64,000 nucleotides of DNA from Azoarcus sp. (lineage in GTDB: Bacteria > Pseudomonadota > Gammaproteobacteria > Burkholderiales > Rhodocyclaceae). The stretch spans positions 62,001 to 126,000 of the forward strand of contig JAUVVG010000002.1 in the NCBI GenBank assembly GCA_030604735.1, written 5' to 3'. A program made the translations under genes and the position numbers. Under the pieces are notes generated by a model. It was not told the DNA's origin. It was given only the letters and a program-made list of their open reading frames with translations, and ran no database searches. Positions 37,779-46,421 of the stretch are shown piece by piece; the first letter of the stretch is position 1, and each line of letters opens with the position of its first letter.

Positions 37779-39953
37779 TTGGATCGTCTGGAAACCTCTG
37801 CTACCGAACTCTCAGGCGCCGGAACCGCGCCGGCAGGAAGTATGGATAGTTTGCTCGAGTGCCTTATCCTGGTCGCTCGTGCCCATGGTGGGGCATTGAC
37901 CCGCGATGCAGCCTTGGCGGGGCTCCCCATAGAAGGAGGAGCGCTGACGCCGTCGTTGTTCGGACGGGCGGCGAAACGGGCCGGGTTGTCGGCGCGCAAT
38001 GTCGCGCAGCCATTGGTACGGCTCAATGAGGCCTTGTTTCCCGCGATCCTTTTGCTCAAGGGTAATCAGGCCTGTGTTCTGGTGGGATGGAAGGAGCATC
38101 GAAAGCTCGCGATCGTGATTTTTCCCGAGCTGGGAGAAGCCACGGTCGAGATGCCTGCAACCGAATTGGCTGCACGCTATACCGGTCGTGCCCTCTATGT
38201 ACGACCCAAGTTCCGCTTCGATGCCCGCACCCCGGTGGTCAAGTCGTCCAAGCGTGACCATTGGTTCTGGGGTGTCATTTCCGAGAACAGCCGGCTGTAC
38301 CGGGATATCCTTTTCGCGGCGGCGATGATCAACATCTTCGCCGTTGCGATGCCTTTGTTCGTTATGAACGTCTATGACCGGGTCGTGCCGAACAACGCGA
38401 TTGAAACGCTATGGGTGCTGGCGGCCGGTGTCGGTCTGGTGCTGCTGGCTGACTTCGTGCTGCGGACGATGCGTGGCTACTTCGTCGATCTGGCGGGCAG
38501 TCGCGCCGATGTCAAGTTGTCGGCCTATGTGATGGAGCGGGTGCTCGGCATGCGCATGGAAACGCGACCGGCCTCGGTCGGCTCGTTTGCCGCCAATCTG
38601 CGCGCCTTCGAATCGGTACGTGACTTCATCAGTTCGGCCACCATCATCGCCTTCATCGACCTGCCGTTCGCATTCCTGTTCCTGGTGGTGATCGCCTGGA
38701 TCTCGCCAACCCTGGTGATTCCATTCGTCGTCGGTATCGCCGCGCTGCTGATCTATTCGATCGCAGTGCAAGGCAAGATGCGCGATCTGGCTAAAACCAC
38801 TTATCGTGCCAGCGCCCAACGCAACGCCACCCTGGTCGAAGGTCTGGTGGGTATCGAAACGGTGAAGACGCTCGGCGCCGAGCATGCCATCCAGCGCAAG
38901 TGGGAGCAGACCGCGGCCTTGCTGTCGTCGGTCGGATCCAAGCTGCGGTTGCTGTCGGCTTCGACCTCTAACTTTGCGCTCTGGATCCAGCATACCGTCA
39001 GCGTGGTGGTGATCGTGATGGGGGTCTATCTGATCGGCGCCAACGAACTGACCATGGGCGGCCTGATCGCCTGCTACCTGTTGTCTTCGCGTGCGATGGC
39101 GCCGGTGAGCCAGACCTCCGGCCTGCTGGTCCAGTATCACAACGCCTCGACCGCGCTGACTGCGCTCGACGGGATGATGGCGCAGGAAGTCGAGCGTCCG
39201 GACGAGGCCGCGTTTATCAGTCGCGGCAAGCTCGAAGGTGGAATCGAGCTGCGCGATGTGAGTTTCGCCTATCCCGGCCAGACCCAACCTGCATTGCGCA
39301 ATGTGAACCTGAAGGTCAAGCCGGGCGAGCATATCGGCATTCTCGGTCGGGTTGGATCGGGCAAGACCACGCTTGAAAAGCTCATTCTCGGACTGTACCG
39401 ACCCACTGGCGGTGCGGTGCTGGTTGACGGCATCGACTTGCGCCAGCTCGATCCTGCCGAACTGCGCAGGAACATCGGCCATGTCGCGCAGGATTTGCTG
39501 CTGTTCTACGGGTCGCTGCGCGAGAATCTGACCCTCGGCGCCCCCTTCGCGGATGACGAACAGGTGGTGCAGGCTGCCAGAACCGCCGGCATCCTGGAAC
39601 TGGTGAATGGCCACCCGCAGGGTTTCGACATGCAGGTCGGGGAGCGCGGTGCCTCGCTCTCCGGTGGACAACGTCAGGCAGTCGCGCTTGCGCGGGCATT
39701 GATCAGCGATCCGTCCATCCTGCTGCTAGACGAGCCGACCTCGTCGATGGACCATTCGACCGAGGAAGAGGTCAAGCGTCAGCTCAAGACCTACGCAGAA
39801 GGCCGCACCATGATTGTGGTGACTCATCGCACCTCATTGCTCGATCTGGTCGATCGCATCGTCGTCATCGATGCCGGGAGAGTCGTTGCGGATGGGCCCA
39901 AGGCACAGGTCGTCGAGGCCTTGCGTCAAGGTCGGGTTGGGAGGGGCGCGTGA
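37779..39953 (+). CDS. Type I secretion system permease/ATPase (LapB-like)
   Basis: 724 aa; degenerate C39-like N-domain, ABC TM region, GRVGSGKTTLEKLILGLYRPTGG, SLSGGQRQAVALARALISDPSILLLDEPTSSMD. Confidence 0.93.
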   Translation: MDRLETSATELSGAGTAPAGSMDSLLECLILVARAHGGALTRDAALAGLPIEGGALTPSLFGRAAKRAGLSARNVAQPLVRLNEALFPAILLLKGNQACVLVGWKEHRKLAIVIFPELGEATVEMPATELAARYTGRALYVRPKFRFDARTPVVKSSKRDHWFWGVISENSRLYRDILFAAAMINIFAVAMPLFVMNVYDRVVPNNAIETLWVLAAGVGLVLLADFVLRTMRGYFVDLAGSRADVKLSAYVMERVLGMRMETRPASVGSFAANLRAFESVRDFISSATIIAFIDLPFAFLFLVVIAWISPTLVIPFVVGIAALLIYSIAVQGKMRDLAKTTYRASAQRNATLVEGLVGIETVKTLGAEHAIQRKWEQTAALLSSVGSKLRLLSASTSNFALWIQHTVSVVVIVMGVYLIGANELTMGGLIACYLLSSRAMAPVSQTSGLLVQYHNASTALTALDGMMAQEVERPDEAAFISRGKLEGGIELRDVSFAYPGQTQPALRNVNLKVKPGEHIGILGRVGSGKTTLEKLILGLYRPTGGAVLVDGIDLRQLDPAELRRNIGHVAQDLLLFYGSLRENLTLGAPFADDEQVVQAARTAGILELVNGHPQGFDMQVGERGASLSGGQRQAVALARALISDPSILLLDEPTSSMDHSTEEEVKRQLKTYAEGRTMIVVTHRTSLLDLVDRIVVIDAGRVVADGPKAQVVEALRQGRVGRGA

Positions 39954-41371
39954 TGTCCAAGAGCGCACAGCAGCAGTTGTTCGAAGGGATCGGCGGTGTG
40001 TCGGCCGGCATGGAGCGGGTCAGCAAGCCGGTTTCCAAGGGTTTGTTTTCCGGGCTCAGGGGGGCGGACGACGATCGAGCTCTGGATTGGGCGACCGATG
40101 CCGATTGGGCGCGGCTGCAGGAAGAGCCTTTACGCGCTCGTTCCATACTGTTGATGATCATCCTGGTGTTCATCGCGTTGGTGATGTGGGCCGGCATTGC
40201 CGAAGTGGATGAGGTCACCCGGGGCGAGGGCCGGGTGATCCCGTCGCGTCAGTTGCAGATCGTGCAATCGGTGGACGGCGGGGTGGTGAGCGAGATCCAT
40301 GTGACCGAAGGCCAGATCGTCGAAGCAGGCGAGCTGCTGCTGCGGGTCGATCCGACCCGTTTCGTCTCGTCGCTGCGTGAGAACCAGGCCCAGTTCCTGA
40401 CCTTGCAGGTTCGGGCTGCCCGCCTGACCGCGCTGACTCAGGGTACGGAGTTTGTCGTGCCGGAGGAAGTCATGCGCGATGCACCAGAGCTCGTCGCGCA
40501 TGAGCAACGGTTGTACCTGTCGAACAAGGCAGAGGTCTCGGCACAGCTGCAGGGTGCAGGAGAACAGGTTTCGCAACGTCGCCAGGAACTCAACGAGGCG
40601 CGCTCGCGTCGGGCCGAGGCGATCAGTGCGATGGGATTGATCGAGAAGGAACTTGAAGTCACGCGGCCCTTGCTGCGCTCGGGCGCGGTGTCCGAAGTCG
40701 AGATCCTGCGCCTGGAGCGCGACCTGGGGCGCTATCGCGGCGAACGCGACCAGGCCGGGGCCCAGATCGCGCGGATCCAGGCTGCGATCGCCGAGGCGGA
40801 ACAGAAGATACAGGAGGTCGAACTCAACTCGCGCAACATCTGGCGCGCCGAGCTCTCGGAGACGCTCGGGCGGCTCGCTGCGCTGACCGAGACCAGCACC
40901 GCGCTGGAAGACCGGGTCAGACATGCCGAAGTGCGCTCGCCGGTGCGCGGCACGGTGTCCCGCCTGCTCGTCAATACCGTGGGTGGCGTGGTGCAGCCCG
41001 GTCGCGAGGTGGTCGAAGTCGTACCGCTGGATGATGCCTTGATTCTCGAGGCGCGCATTCTGCCCAAGGACATCGCTTTCCTGCGTCCGGGGCAGGAAGC
41101 CGTCATCAAGTTTTCGGCTTACGATTTTGCGATCTACGGTGGTCTAGACGCGGTGCTGGAGCATATCAGCGCCGATACCGTCACCGACGACAAAGGCAAT
41201 GCCTTCTATGTGGTGCGTTTGCGTACTCTTGAGACTTCGTTGGGTGACAATCTGCCCATCATCCCGGGTATGGTCGCCACTGTTGACATTCTGACCGGCA
41301 AGAAAACGGTTCTTTCCTACCTGCTAAAGCCCGTCCTGCGGGCCAAGTCCAACGCATTGAGTGAACGATGA
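39950..41371 (+). CDS. HlyD-family T1SS membrane fusion protein (LapC-like)
   Basis: 473 aa; one TM, GEGRVIPSRQLQIVQSVDGGVVSEIHVTEGQIVEAGELLLRVDPTRF; C-terminal RSPVRGTVSRLLVNTVGGVVQPGREVVEVVPLDD. Confidence 0.93.
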   Translation: MMSKSAQQQLFEGIGGVSAGMERVSKPVSKGLFSGLRGADDDRALDWATDADWARLQEEPLRARSILLMIILVFIALVMWAGIAEVDEVTRGEGRVIPSRQLQIVQSVDGGVVSEIHVTEGQIVEAGELLLRVDPTRFVSSLRENQAQFLTLQVRAARLTALTQGTEFVVPEEVMRDAPELVAHEQRLYLSNKAEVSAQLQGAGEQVSQRRQELNEARSRRAEAISAMGLIEKELEVTRPLLRSGAVSEVEILRLERDLGRYRGERDQAGAQIARIQAAIAEAEQKIQEVELNSRNIWRAELSETLGRLAALTETSTALEDRVRHAEVRSPVRGTVSRLLVNTVGGVVQPGREVVEVVPLDDALILEARILPKDIAFLRPGQEAVIKFSAYDFAIYGGLDAVLEHISADTVTDDKGNAFYVVRLRTLETSLGDNLPIIPGMVATVDILTGKKTVLSYLLKPVLRAKSNALSER

Positions 41372-42000
41372 GCGCACATTACTTTTTCGCCCCGTCGTCT
41401 TTCCCGACGCTTCGCTGGGGGCAAGCTTTTCCCGACGCCTGCTTCCTGCATACCGCCGAAGTGCCGGCTAACATGCAAGCCGGCGATATCGCCTGGGTGT
41501 GCGACAATCTCACGGAATGGCAGGTGCTGGTCGCGCGGTTGCGTGTGGACAAACCGGATTGCCCGGTGGTCGTGCTGACCACGGTGCCGAGCCAGGCCTT
41601 TGCCCTGGCCGCCCTGGAACTGGGCGCCCGTGGTGTATGCCATGCCCTGGCCGTGCCCGGCGTGCTGACGGAAGTCGCCGCGGTCGTCAGTCACGGTGGC
41701 CTGTGGGTCGGCCCCGAACTGGTCCAGCGCATGCTCGCAGCGGTGAATGGGCGCCTGGGGGCGACAGACGAAATCAACGGAGATGTCTTGTCCGAGCTTT
41801 CCGATCGGGAAGCCGCGGTCGCTCGTCTGGTGGTGGCCGGTCACTCGAACAAGGAAGTCGCGCAGCGGCTGGTGATCACCGAGCGCACGGTCAAGGCTCA
41901 CCTGTCGTCGATTTTCAACAAGCTTGGCGTGCGGGATCGGCTGCAGCTCATGCTGCGCTGCCGACCCACCTCGGTCCAATCCCCGCCCGCCACAGTCTGA
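41368..42000 (+). CDS. LuxR-family regulator with degenerate receiver
   Basis: 210 aa; HTH LSDREAAVARLVVAGHSNKEVAQRLVITERTVKAHLSSIFNKLGVRDRLQL; 4-nt overlap with the HlyD gene. Confidence 0.88.
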   Translation: MSAHYFFAPSSFPTLRWGQAFPDACFLHTAEVPANMQAGDIAWVCDNLTEWQVLVARLRVDKPDCPVVVLTTVPSQAFALAALELGARGVCHALAVPGVLTEVAAVVSHGGLWVGPELVQRMLAAVNGRLGATDEINGDVLSELSDREAAVARLVVAGHSNKEVAQRLVITERTVKAHLSSIFNKLGVRDRLQLMLRCRPTSVQSPPATV

Positions 42001-42024
42001 AACCACTCAACTCCGGAGTCTGTC

Positions 42025-42351
42025 ATGCCCTATATCAAGAGGGATGCCCAAGGTGCCGTCTTGGCAGTCAGTCTGACGCAAGAGACCGAGGAGTGGATCG
42101 AGGTGCCAGTCGACTTCCCGGCTCTGGTCTCGTTCAACAAATCCCTGAGCGATGCCGAATCCCCGTTCGCCAGCAGTGACCTAGCCATGGCCCGGGTGCT
42201 GGAGGATCTCATCGACTTGCTGGTCGATAAATCGGTGATCCGCTTTACCGACTTGCCCGACGCCGCCCAGAAAAAACTGACCCAGCGTCGCAGTGTGCGG
42301 GCGTCCATGCTCAAGCTGAATCTGCTGGATTCGGAGCATGATGTGATCTAA
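42025..42351 (+). CDS. Conserved hypothetical protein
   Basis: 108 aa; MPYIKRDAQGAVLAVSLTQETEEWIEVPVDFPALVSFNKSL...; follows the T1SS/LuxR operon on the same strand. Confidence 0.7.
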   Translation: MPYIKRDAQGAVLAVSLTQETEEWIEVPVDFPALVSFNKSLSDAESPFASSDLAMARVLEDLIDLLVDKSVIRFTDLPDAAQKKLTQRRSVRASMLKLNLLDSEHDVI

Positions 42352-42496
42352 CGGTTGGGTCAGGAGGTGGGATGGATCTGGATATACGCCGCTAGCCGAG
42401 GCTTGAAAGTTATGTGCTAGCGCTTGCCCGACTTCAATCGGCGGAGTGCTTCACCAAGATGTACGCATCCATGCGAATCGAGCGTATGCACAACCT

Positions 42497-44062
42497 TCAT
42501 TTCGTTCGATGATCGCCGGACCATGAGCCTATCGACCATAGCCCAAGAGACTTTCCTGCTGAATCGGCCACCACTGCTTCTGGCATCGGAAGTCGGTGTG
42601 GATCAGCGGTCAGATCTAGGCTGGGACTCACTTTGGCTGGGTCACCAGAGTTCCCTGCGGTAGCAGAAAATGGTGCGATCAGGAATTTTGCCCCGGACCG
42701 GGCAATATTTCGCAGGATCAGCGCTTGTTCAGACTGCGTACAGTATTCCAAGACCTCTCGACATAGCACCGCATCACAGCGTGGGAGTTTGTCCCGGGCG
42801 ATATCGGCGACGCAGAAAGTCATCATGGGACGATACGCAAGTCGCTCGATGTTGCATCTGATGACTTCCTCCAGAAGGTCAACCCCGATGTACAGATCCA
42901 GTCCGTCTGCAATGGAAACGATCAAGTCGGAATCACCGCACCCGGCGTCAAGCAAGGATCTGACCTGGAACTGATCCAATAGCACCGGCAAACTACGACG
43001 TAACTCTCGTGTCTGTTTGGCCGTGGACGCCAAGCCACTTCGCGTGTCGTGCTGACCAGCGGGCTGCTCCTGTCTTGCATGCCTGAGCCCGGACTTTCTT
43101 GCAGTGGTCTCGACAGAGGCTGGCATTGGAAAGCGCCCGTCCAAGGCACGCTCACCCAGGACTCTTGCCTGAAAATCGATCCCTGAGTATTCCTGATAGT
43201 CGAAAAGAGAGCGAAGCTTGCCCAGGCCAAAACGATCCAGTTCGCGAAGTGCTTCGACCTCAGGACATCCAATCCCAGAAAGCAAAAAGCTCAATCTACT
43301 GTAGGAGCGCTGGTTCATGACACTCCAGTCACGCTGATCTGACCAGTGCCTCGTTCTGCCCCGTACAGATGAATAGTCGTGATAAAGCAAAACATCATTT
43401 GGCGTAAAAAGATCCCAACCCGCCGTCCACAACCTGACCGCCAGCGAGATCTCTTCTCCGATAAAGTACAGATAAGGGTCGTACGGCACCTCTTCAAATG
43501 CAGTCGCGGGCGCAAAAATACAGCCTGCCCCCACAAAGGCGGAAGGGCTGGGCACTTCTGGTCTATCCTCGTAAGAGAGGATACGTGACCCTAACCTGAC
43601 CACCTTATTGTCCAGAAATTCACGGGCAACCAGCACCGGGATGCGTTTACTGCCAAGTATATCGGGAGGCGTGTAGTCCACAGGGTAGGATGAAAGGATG
43701 GCCTTCTTGGACGGGCAAGACTCCAGCATTGAGATGAAACGTTCATCCCAGCCAGCCTCGAAGCGCATATGGCTGTCGATCTGAAGTACGTACTCCTCAT
43801 CCTTGCGCAGCTCAGTCAGTATCCGCGAACGCGCCCAGCAGACGCCACGAGATTCGCCTGCATGAACGAGGAGGGTACGGAGATGCCCTTTGGGCGCTTT
43901 TCCTCCGACGAACTCCATGTCGAGTTCAGGCACGATTTGCCAGAGTACCCCTGCGAAAACACGATCCGGGTAGCGTGCCTTTGCGAACAGATCACTAATT
44001 GTTGCAGGACACTCGCTGTCTCTGTAACTCGCAATCGATACGAATATTCGTGGGCGCTTCAT
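42497..44062 (-). CDS. GlcNAc-transferase (Skp1/GT60-like) fused to class I SAM methyltransferase domain
   Basis: 521 aa from MKRPRIFVSIASYRDSECPATISDLFAKARYPDRVFAGVLWQ; QIDSHMRFEAGWDERFISML; RLWTAGWDLFTPNDVLLYHDY; then LLDAGCGDSDLIVSIADGLDLYIGVDLLEEVI...CREVLEY. Start moved downstream of ORF 44119 because a terminator hairpin lies there. Confidence 0.8.
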   Translation of the reverse strand: MKRPRIFVSIASYRDSECPATISDLFAKARYPDRVFAGVLWQIVPELDMEFVGGKAPKGHLRTLLVHAGESRGVCWARSRILTELRKDEEYVLQIDSHMRFEAGWDERFISMLESCPSKKAILSSYPVDYTPPDILGSKRIPVLVAREFLDNKVVRLGSRILSYEDRPEVPSPSAFVGAGCIFAPATAFEEVPYDPYLYFIGEEISLAVRLWTAGWDLFTPNDVLLYHDYSSVRGRTRHWSDQRDWSVMNQRSYSRLSFLLSGIGCPEVEALRELDRFGLGKLRSLFDYQEYSGIDFQARVLGERALDGRFPMPASVETTARKSGLRHARQEQPAGQHDTRSGLASTAKQTRELRRSLPVLLDQFQVRSLLDAGCGDSDLIVSIADGLDLYIGVDLLEEVIRCNIERLAYRPMMTFCVADIARDKLPRCDAVLCREVLEYCTQSEQALILRNIARSGAKFLIAPFSATAGNSGDPAKVSPSLDLTADPHRLPMPEAVVADSAGKSLGLWSIGSWSGDHRTK

Positions 44063-44089
44063 TGGAGTAGGTACTTGTTTTGCGCAGTA

Positions 44090-44126
44090 AAAAAATGTGG
44101 CAGGACTAGCCTGCCACATTAGTGCG
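44090..44126. terminator. Terminator hairpin between retention-module gene and glycosyltransferase gene
   Basis: AATGTGGCAGG-ACTA-GCCTGCCACATT, preceded by A-run on + strand (T-run for minus-strand transcripts). Confidence 0.8.
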
Positions 44127-44158
44127 CTTCGTTTTATTAACGGGAGCCGTCTGAAAAC

Positions 44159-46213
44159 TTACTCGGGGCCGTTCGCTTTATCAATCAGTTGTCCGATCGC
44201 ATCATTTGTGAATGTGATGCTAAATGAGTCAGAAGCCCAGTCGCCGTCGAAGTCAGTTGCTTTCACGTCGACATTTACAAGGACGTCTGCCAGTTCGGTA
44301 GAGGTTTCAATGAATTTCCCGCTGAAATTCTCTATCCGGTAACCATTGCTGCCTCCTGTCGAAATATCCTGGAACTCGATCCGGACGAAATTATCCGTCA
44401 AATTGATCGAGATCAGCTGATCCGCATTTGCATTTGACCCGTTCCCTATCCCAGCAACATCGCTTGTGCCAGCAACACTTCCATCAGCACGGTAAGCCGT
44501 CCAGCGCAGCGCTTCTCCATTGTCTAGATGGTCCGCAGTGAAGCTAAACGAGGAAATCGGCAGCGGATTGCCTCCTGCATCCTGAATCTCCAGGACCAGA
44601 GTCTCACCTGGGTCAATCTTGGCTCCTGTTCCTACGCCGATGCCTTGAGTGGAGTAGTTCACGGAATTGCCATCGTTCGCAGTAAACACCATTTCGGCAT
44701 CACTACCGTTGATGGGTAGCTTAACCACGTTGCCGCCCCCATTGCTTGACCCGGACCACGAGAACCCAGTTTCGGTGGTCGTGATCGCTTGATCAAGAAT
44801 GTCAAGCAACTCTACCTGGTAACCACCTTCTGCATTCGGCAGTACATAGAACACGGTAGAACCATCACCTGTCTCGGCTACCAGTTTGCCGGCATCGGCG
44901 TCCCAACGGTACGACAACGCCTGGTCGTTAGAAGTCAGTGCTACGGACTCACCGTTGACAGTGCCAAACACAGTTCCGGAATTGGTCATGGCCAATCCGC
45001 CAAAACCATCGCCGCCGAAGCTGATATCCAGCTCACCGAAACCGAGAAGGCCTTCAAGCGTGATGTTATTCGCGTCGATAATGGGCGAGTCATCTTCCAC
45101 CATGACCGTCAAAGCCGTCGAAGTGGTCAGTTCTCCGTCTGACACGGTGACACCGAACACCAGAGACAGTATGTCCTCTTGGCCTTCGCCTTTCACCGGA
45201 TGATCCAGAGGCCCGCTCAACTCGACGGCGTACTCGCCAGCATTATTGATGGTGACACGAATCACATCGGAACCACCTGCGCGACCGATCAGTTCACCGC
45301 TACCGGCGCCAAACCACTCGATCTCTACCCCGCCTGAGTAGAACTCGCCTTCCGGCGCAGAGAGCGTGACCGCGAGAGGATCACCGTCTGGATCACTGAT
45401 CACCAATGTTCCAGTAACAGTTTTAGCATTGGTTGTGTCGGTCGGGACGCCAGTCGTGTCGGGATTCCCCCCTGGCAGCCCTTCTTCTGAAACACTTGTA
45501 GTCGCTGGCTGTGCTTGCGGCTCACGATTCGGCGGCTCGGTCACAGGCGGCTCGGTCACCGGCGGCTCGGTCACAGGCGGCTCGGTCACAGGGGGCTCGG
45601 TCGCAGGCGGCTCGGTCACCGGCGGCTCGGTTACAGGGGGCTCGGTCACCGGCGGCTCGGTCACAGGCGGCTCGGTCACAGGCGGTTCGGTCACAGGCGG
45701 TTCGGTCGCAGGCGGTTCGGTCGCAGGCGGTTCGTCGCCAGGTAACCCATCCACCGACACCAGTTCCCCCTGGGCTAACGGCGCGTACTCGAATTCGACG
45801 CCGGTCGTATCCTCATCCACCCGTAGGAGACGAATGAACTCAGTCCCACCACCGCCACCGCCATCGCCACCGCCGGCTGCGGCAGCTTCGAGCTCTTCGG
45901 TGAGGTCGGCGCCTTCCTCAAGGAGCTGCAGAATCTCATTGACTTCGGCGACGGTGCTCTGCTGTACGGCGGCTTCAGCGGCGTCGGGCAGGGCGTCGCC
46001 TTGGGCGACGGTCTCGTCCAGGCGCAGAACTTGATCTGGGGCCATGCCGATGACCTGGCCGTCTTCGAGCAGGAGCTCGACCCGGGCGCCGGCTTCGGTG
46101 CGGATGGTTTCGCCGCGCTGGATCACGTCGTTTGCCTGCAGCGGGCGGGTGGAGCCGTCGGTGGCGACGACGAAGGCGTTGCCGGTGACGGACAGTACGG
46201 TGGCGGTGGCCAT
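44159..46213 (-). CDS. Retention-module-containing (LapA-like) T1SS substrate, short form
   Basis: MATATVLSVTGNAFVVATDGSTRPLQANDVIQRGETIRTEAGARVELLLEDGQVIGMAPDQVLRLDE; AAAAGGG LapG-like site; (PPxTE)13 linker; C-terminal beta-sandwich VDVKATDFDGDWASDSFSITF. Confidence 0.88.
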   Translation of the reverse strand: MATATVLSVTGNAFVVATDGSTRPLQANDVIQRGETIRTEAGARVELLLEDGQVIGMAPDQVLRLDETVAQGDALPDAAEAAVQQSTVAEVNEILQLLEEGADLTEELEAAAAGGGDGGGGGGTEFIRLLRVDEDTTGVEFEYAPLAQGELVSVDGLPGDEPPATEPPATEPPVTEPPVTEPPVTEPPVTEPPVTEPPVTEPPATEPPVTEPPVTEPPVTEPPVTEPPNREPQAQPATTSVSEEGLPGGNPDTTGVPTDTTNAKTVTGTLVISDPDGDPLAVTLSAPEGEFYSGGVEIEWFGAGSGELIGRAGGSDVIRVTINNAGEYAVELSGPLDHPVKGEGQEDILSLVFGVTVSDGELTTSTALTVMVEDDSPIIDANNITLEGLLGFGELDISFGGDGFGGLAMTNSGTVFGTVNGESVALTSNDQALSYRWDADAGKLVAETGDGSTVFYVLPNAEGGYQVELLDILDQAITTTETGFSWSGSSNGGGNVVKLPINGSDAEMVFTANDGNSVNYSTQGIGVGTGAKIDPGETLVLEIQDAGGNPLPISSFSFTADHLDNGEALRWTAYRADGSVAGTSDVAGIGNGSNANADQLISINLTDNFVRIEFQDISTGGSNGYRIENFSGKFIETSTELADVLVNVDVKATDFDGDWASDSFSITFTNDAIGQLIDKANGPE
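45531..45732 (-). repeat. 15-bp tandem repeat encoding PPVTE/PPATE linker
   Basis: ggcggctcggtcaca/ggcggctcggtcacc units on + strand, about 13 PPxTE units in frame. Confidence 0.93.
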
Positions 46214-46320
46214 GATGAGACTCCTGTGACAGTGGTCAGATTATGGACTCAGGGTACGGCGGCCTCTTGGCTGCCGCCATTGGACTACGGTACAGGTCGT
46301 GACGGATAGCCGGCCGCGAA

Positions 46321-46336
46321 CGTGATCTGTGTCACG
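46321..46336. promoter_or_regulatory. Candidate CRP/Vfr-type site upstream of retention-module gene
   Basis: CGTGA-TCTGTG-TCACG, symmetric half sites, about 110 bp upstream of the start codon. Confidence 0.5.
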
Positions 46337-46421
46337 CTCGGGCTCGGATTCGATGTGATTCGTGGTCGCTCTTGGCGAAGTGAGCGTGCGGCCGAATGGC
46401 TGGCGATGGCCGGGCCGGCGG

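Noticed and set aside
38409-39671. 420-aa minus-strand ORF opposite the T1SS ATPase
   Set aside because: High-GC shadow ORF; the plus frame has full ABC motifs.
14845-45732. Tandem repeats at 14845-14945 and 45531-45732 as CRISPR-like arrays
   Set aside because: Units are 12 and 15 bp, contiguous without unique spacers, in frame with TonB and the retention-module protein; no cas genes nearby.
45366-46034. Plus-strand ORFs with (GGSVTGGSVT)n and (RRLGHRRLGH)n repeat proteins
   Set aside because: Exact antisense of the PPVTE-coding repeats of the retention-module gene; the minus frame has recognisable domains.
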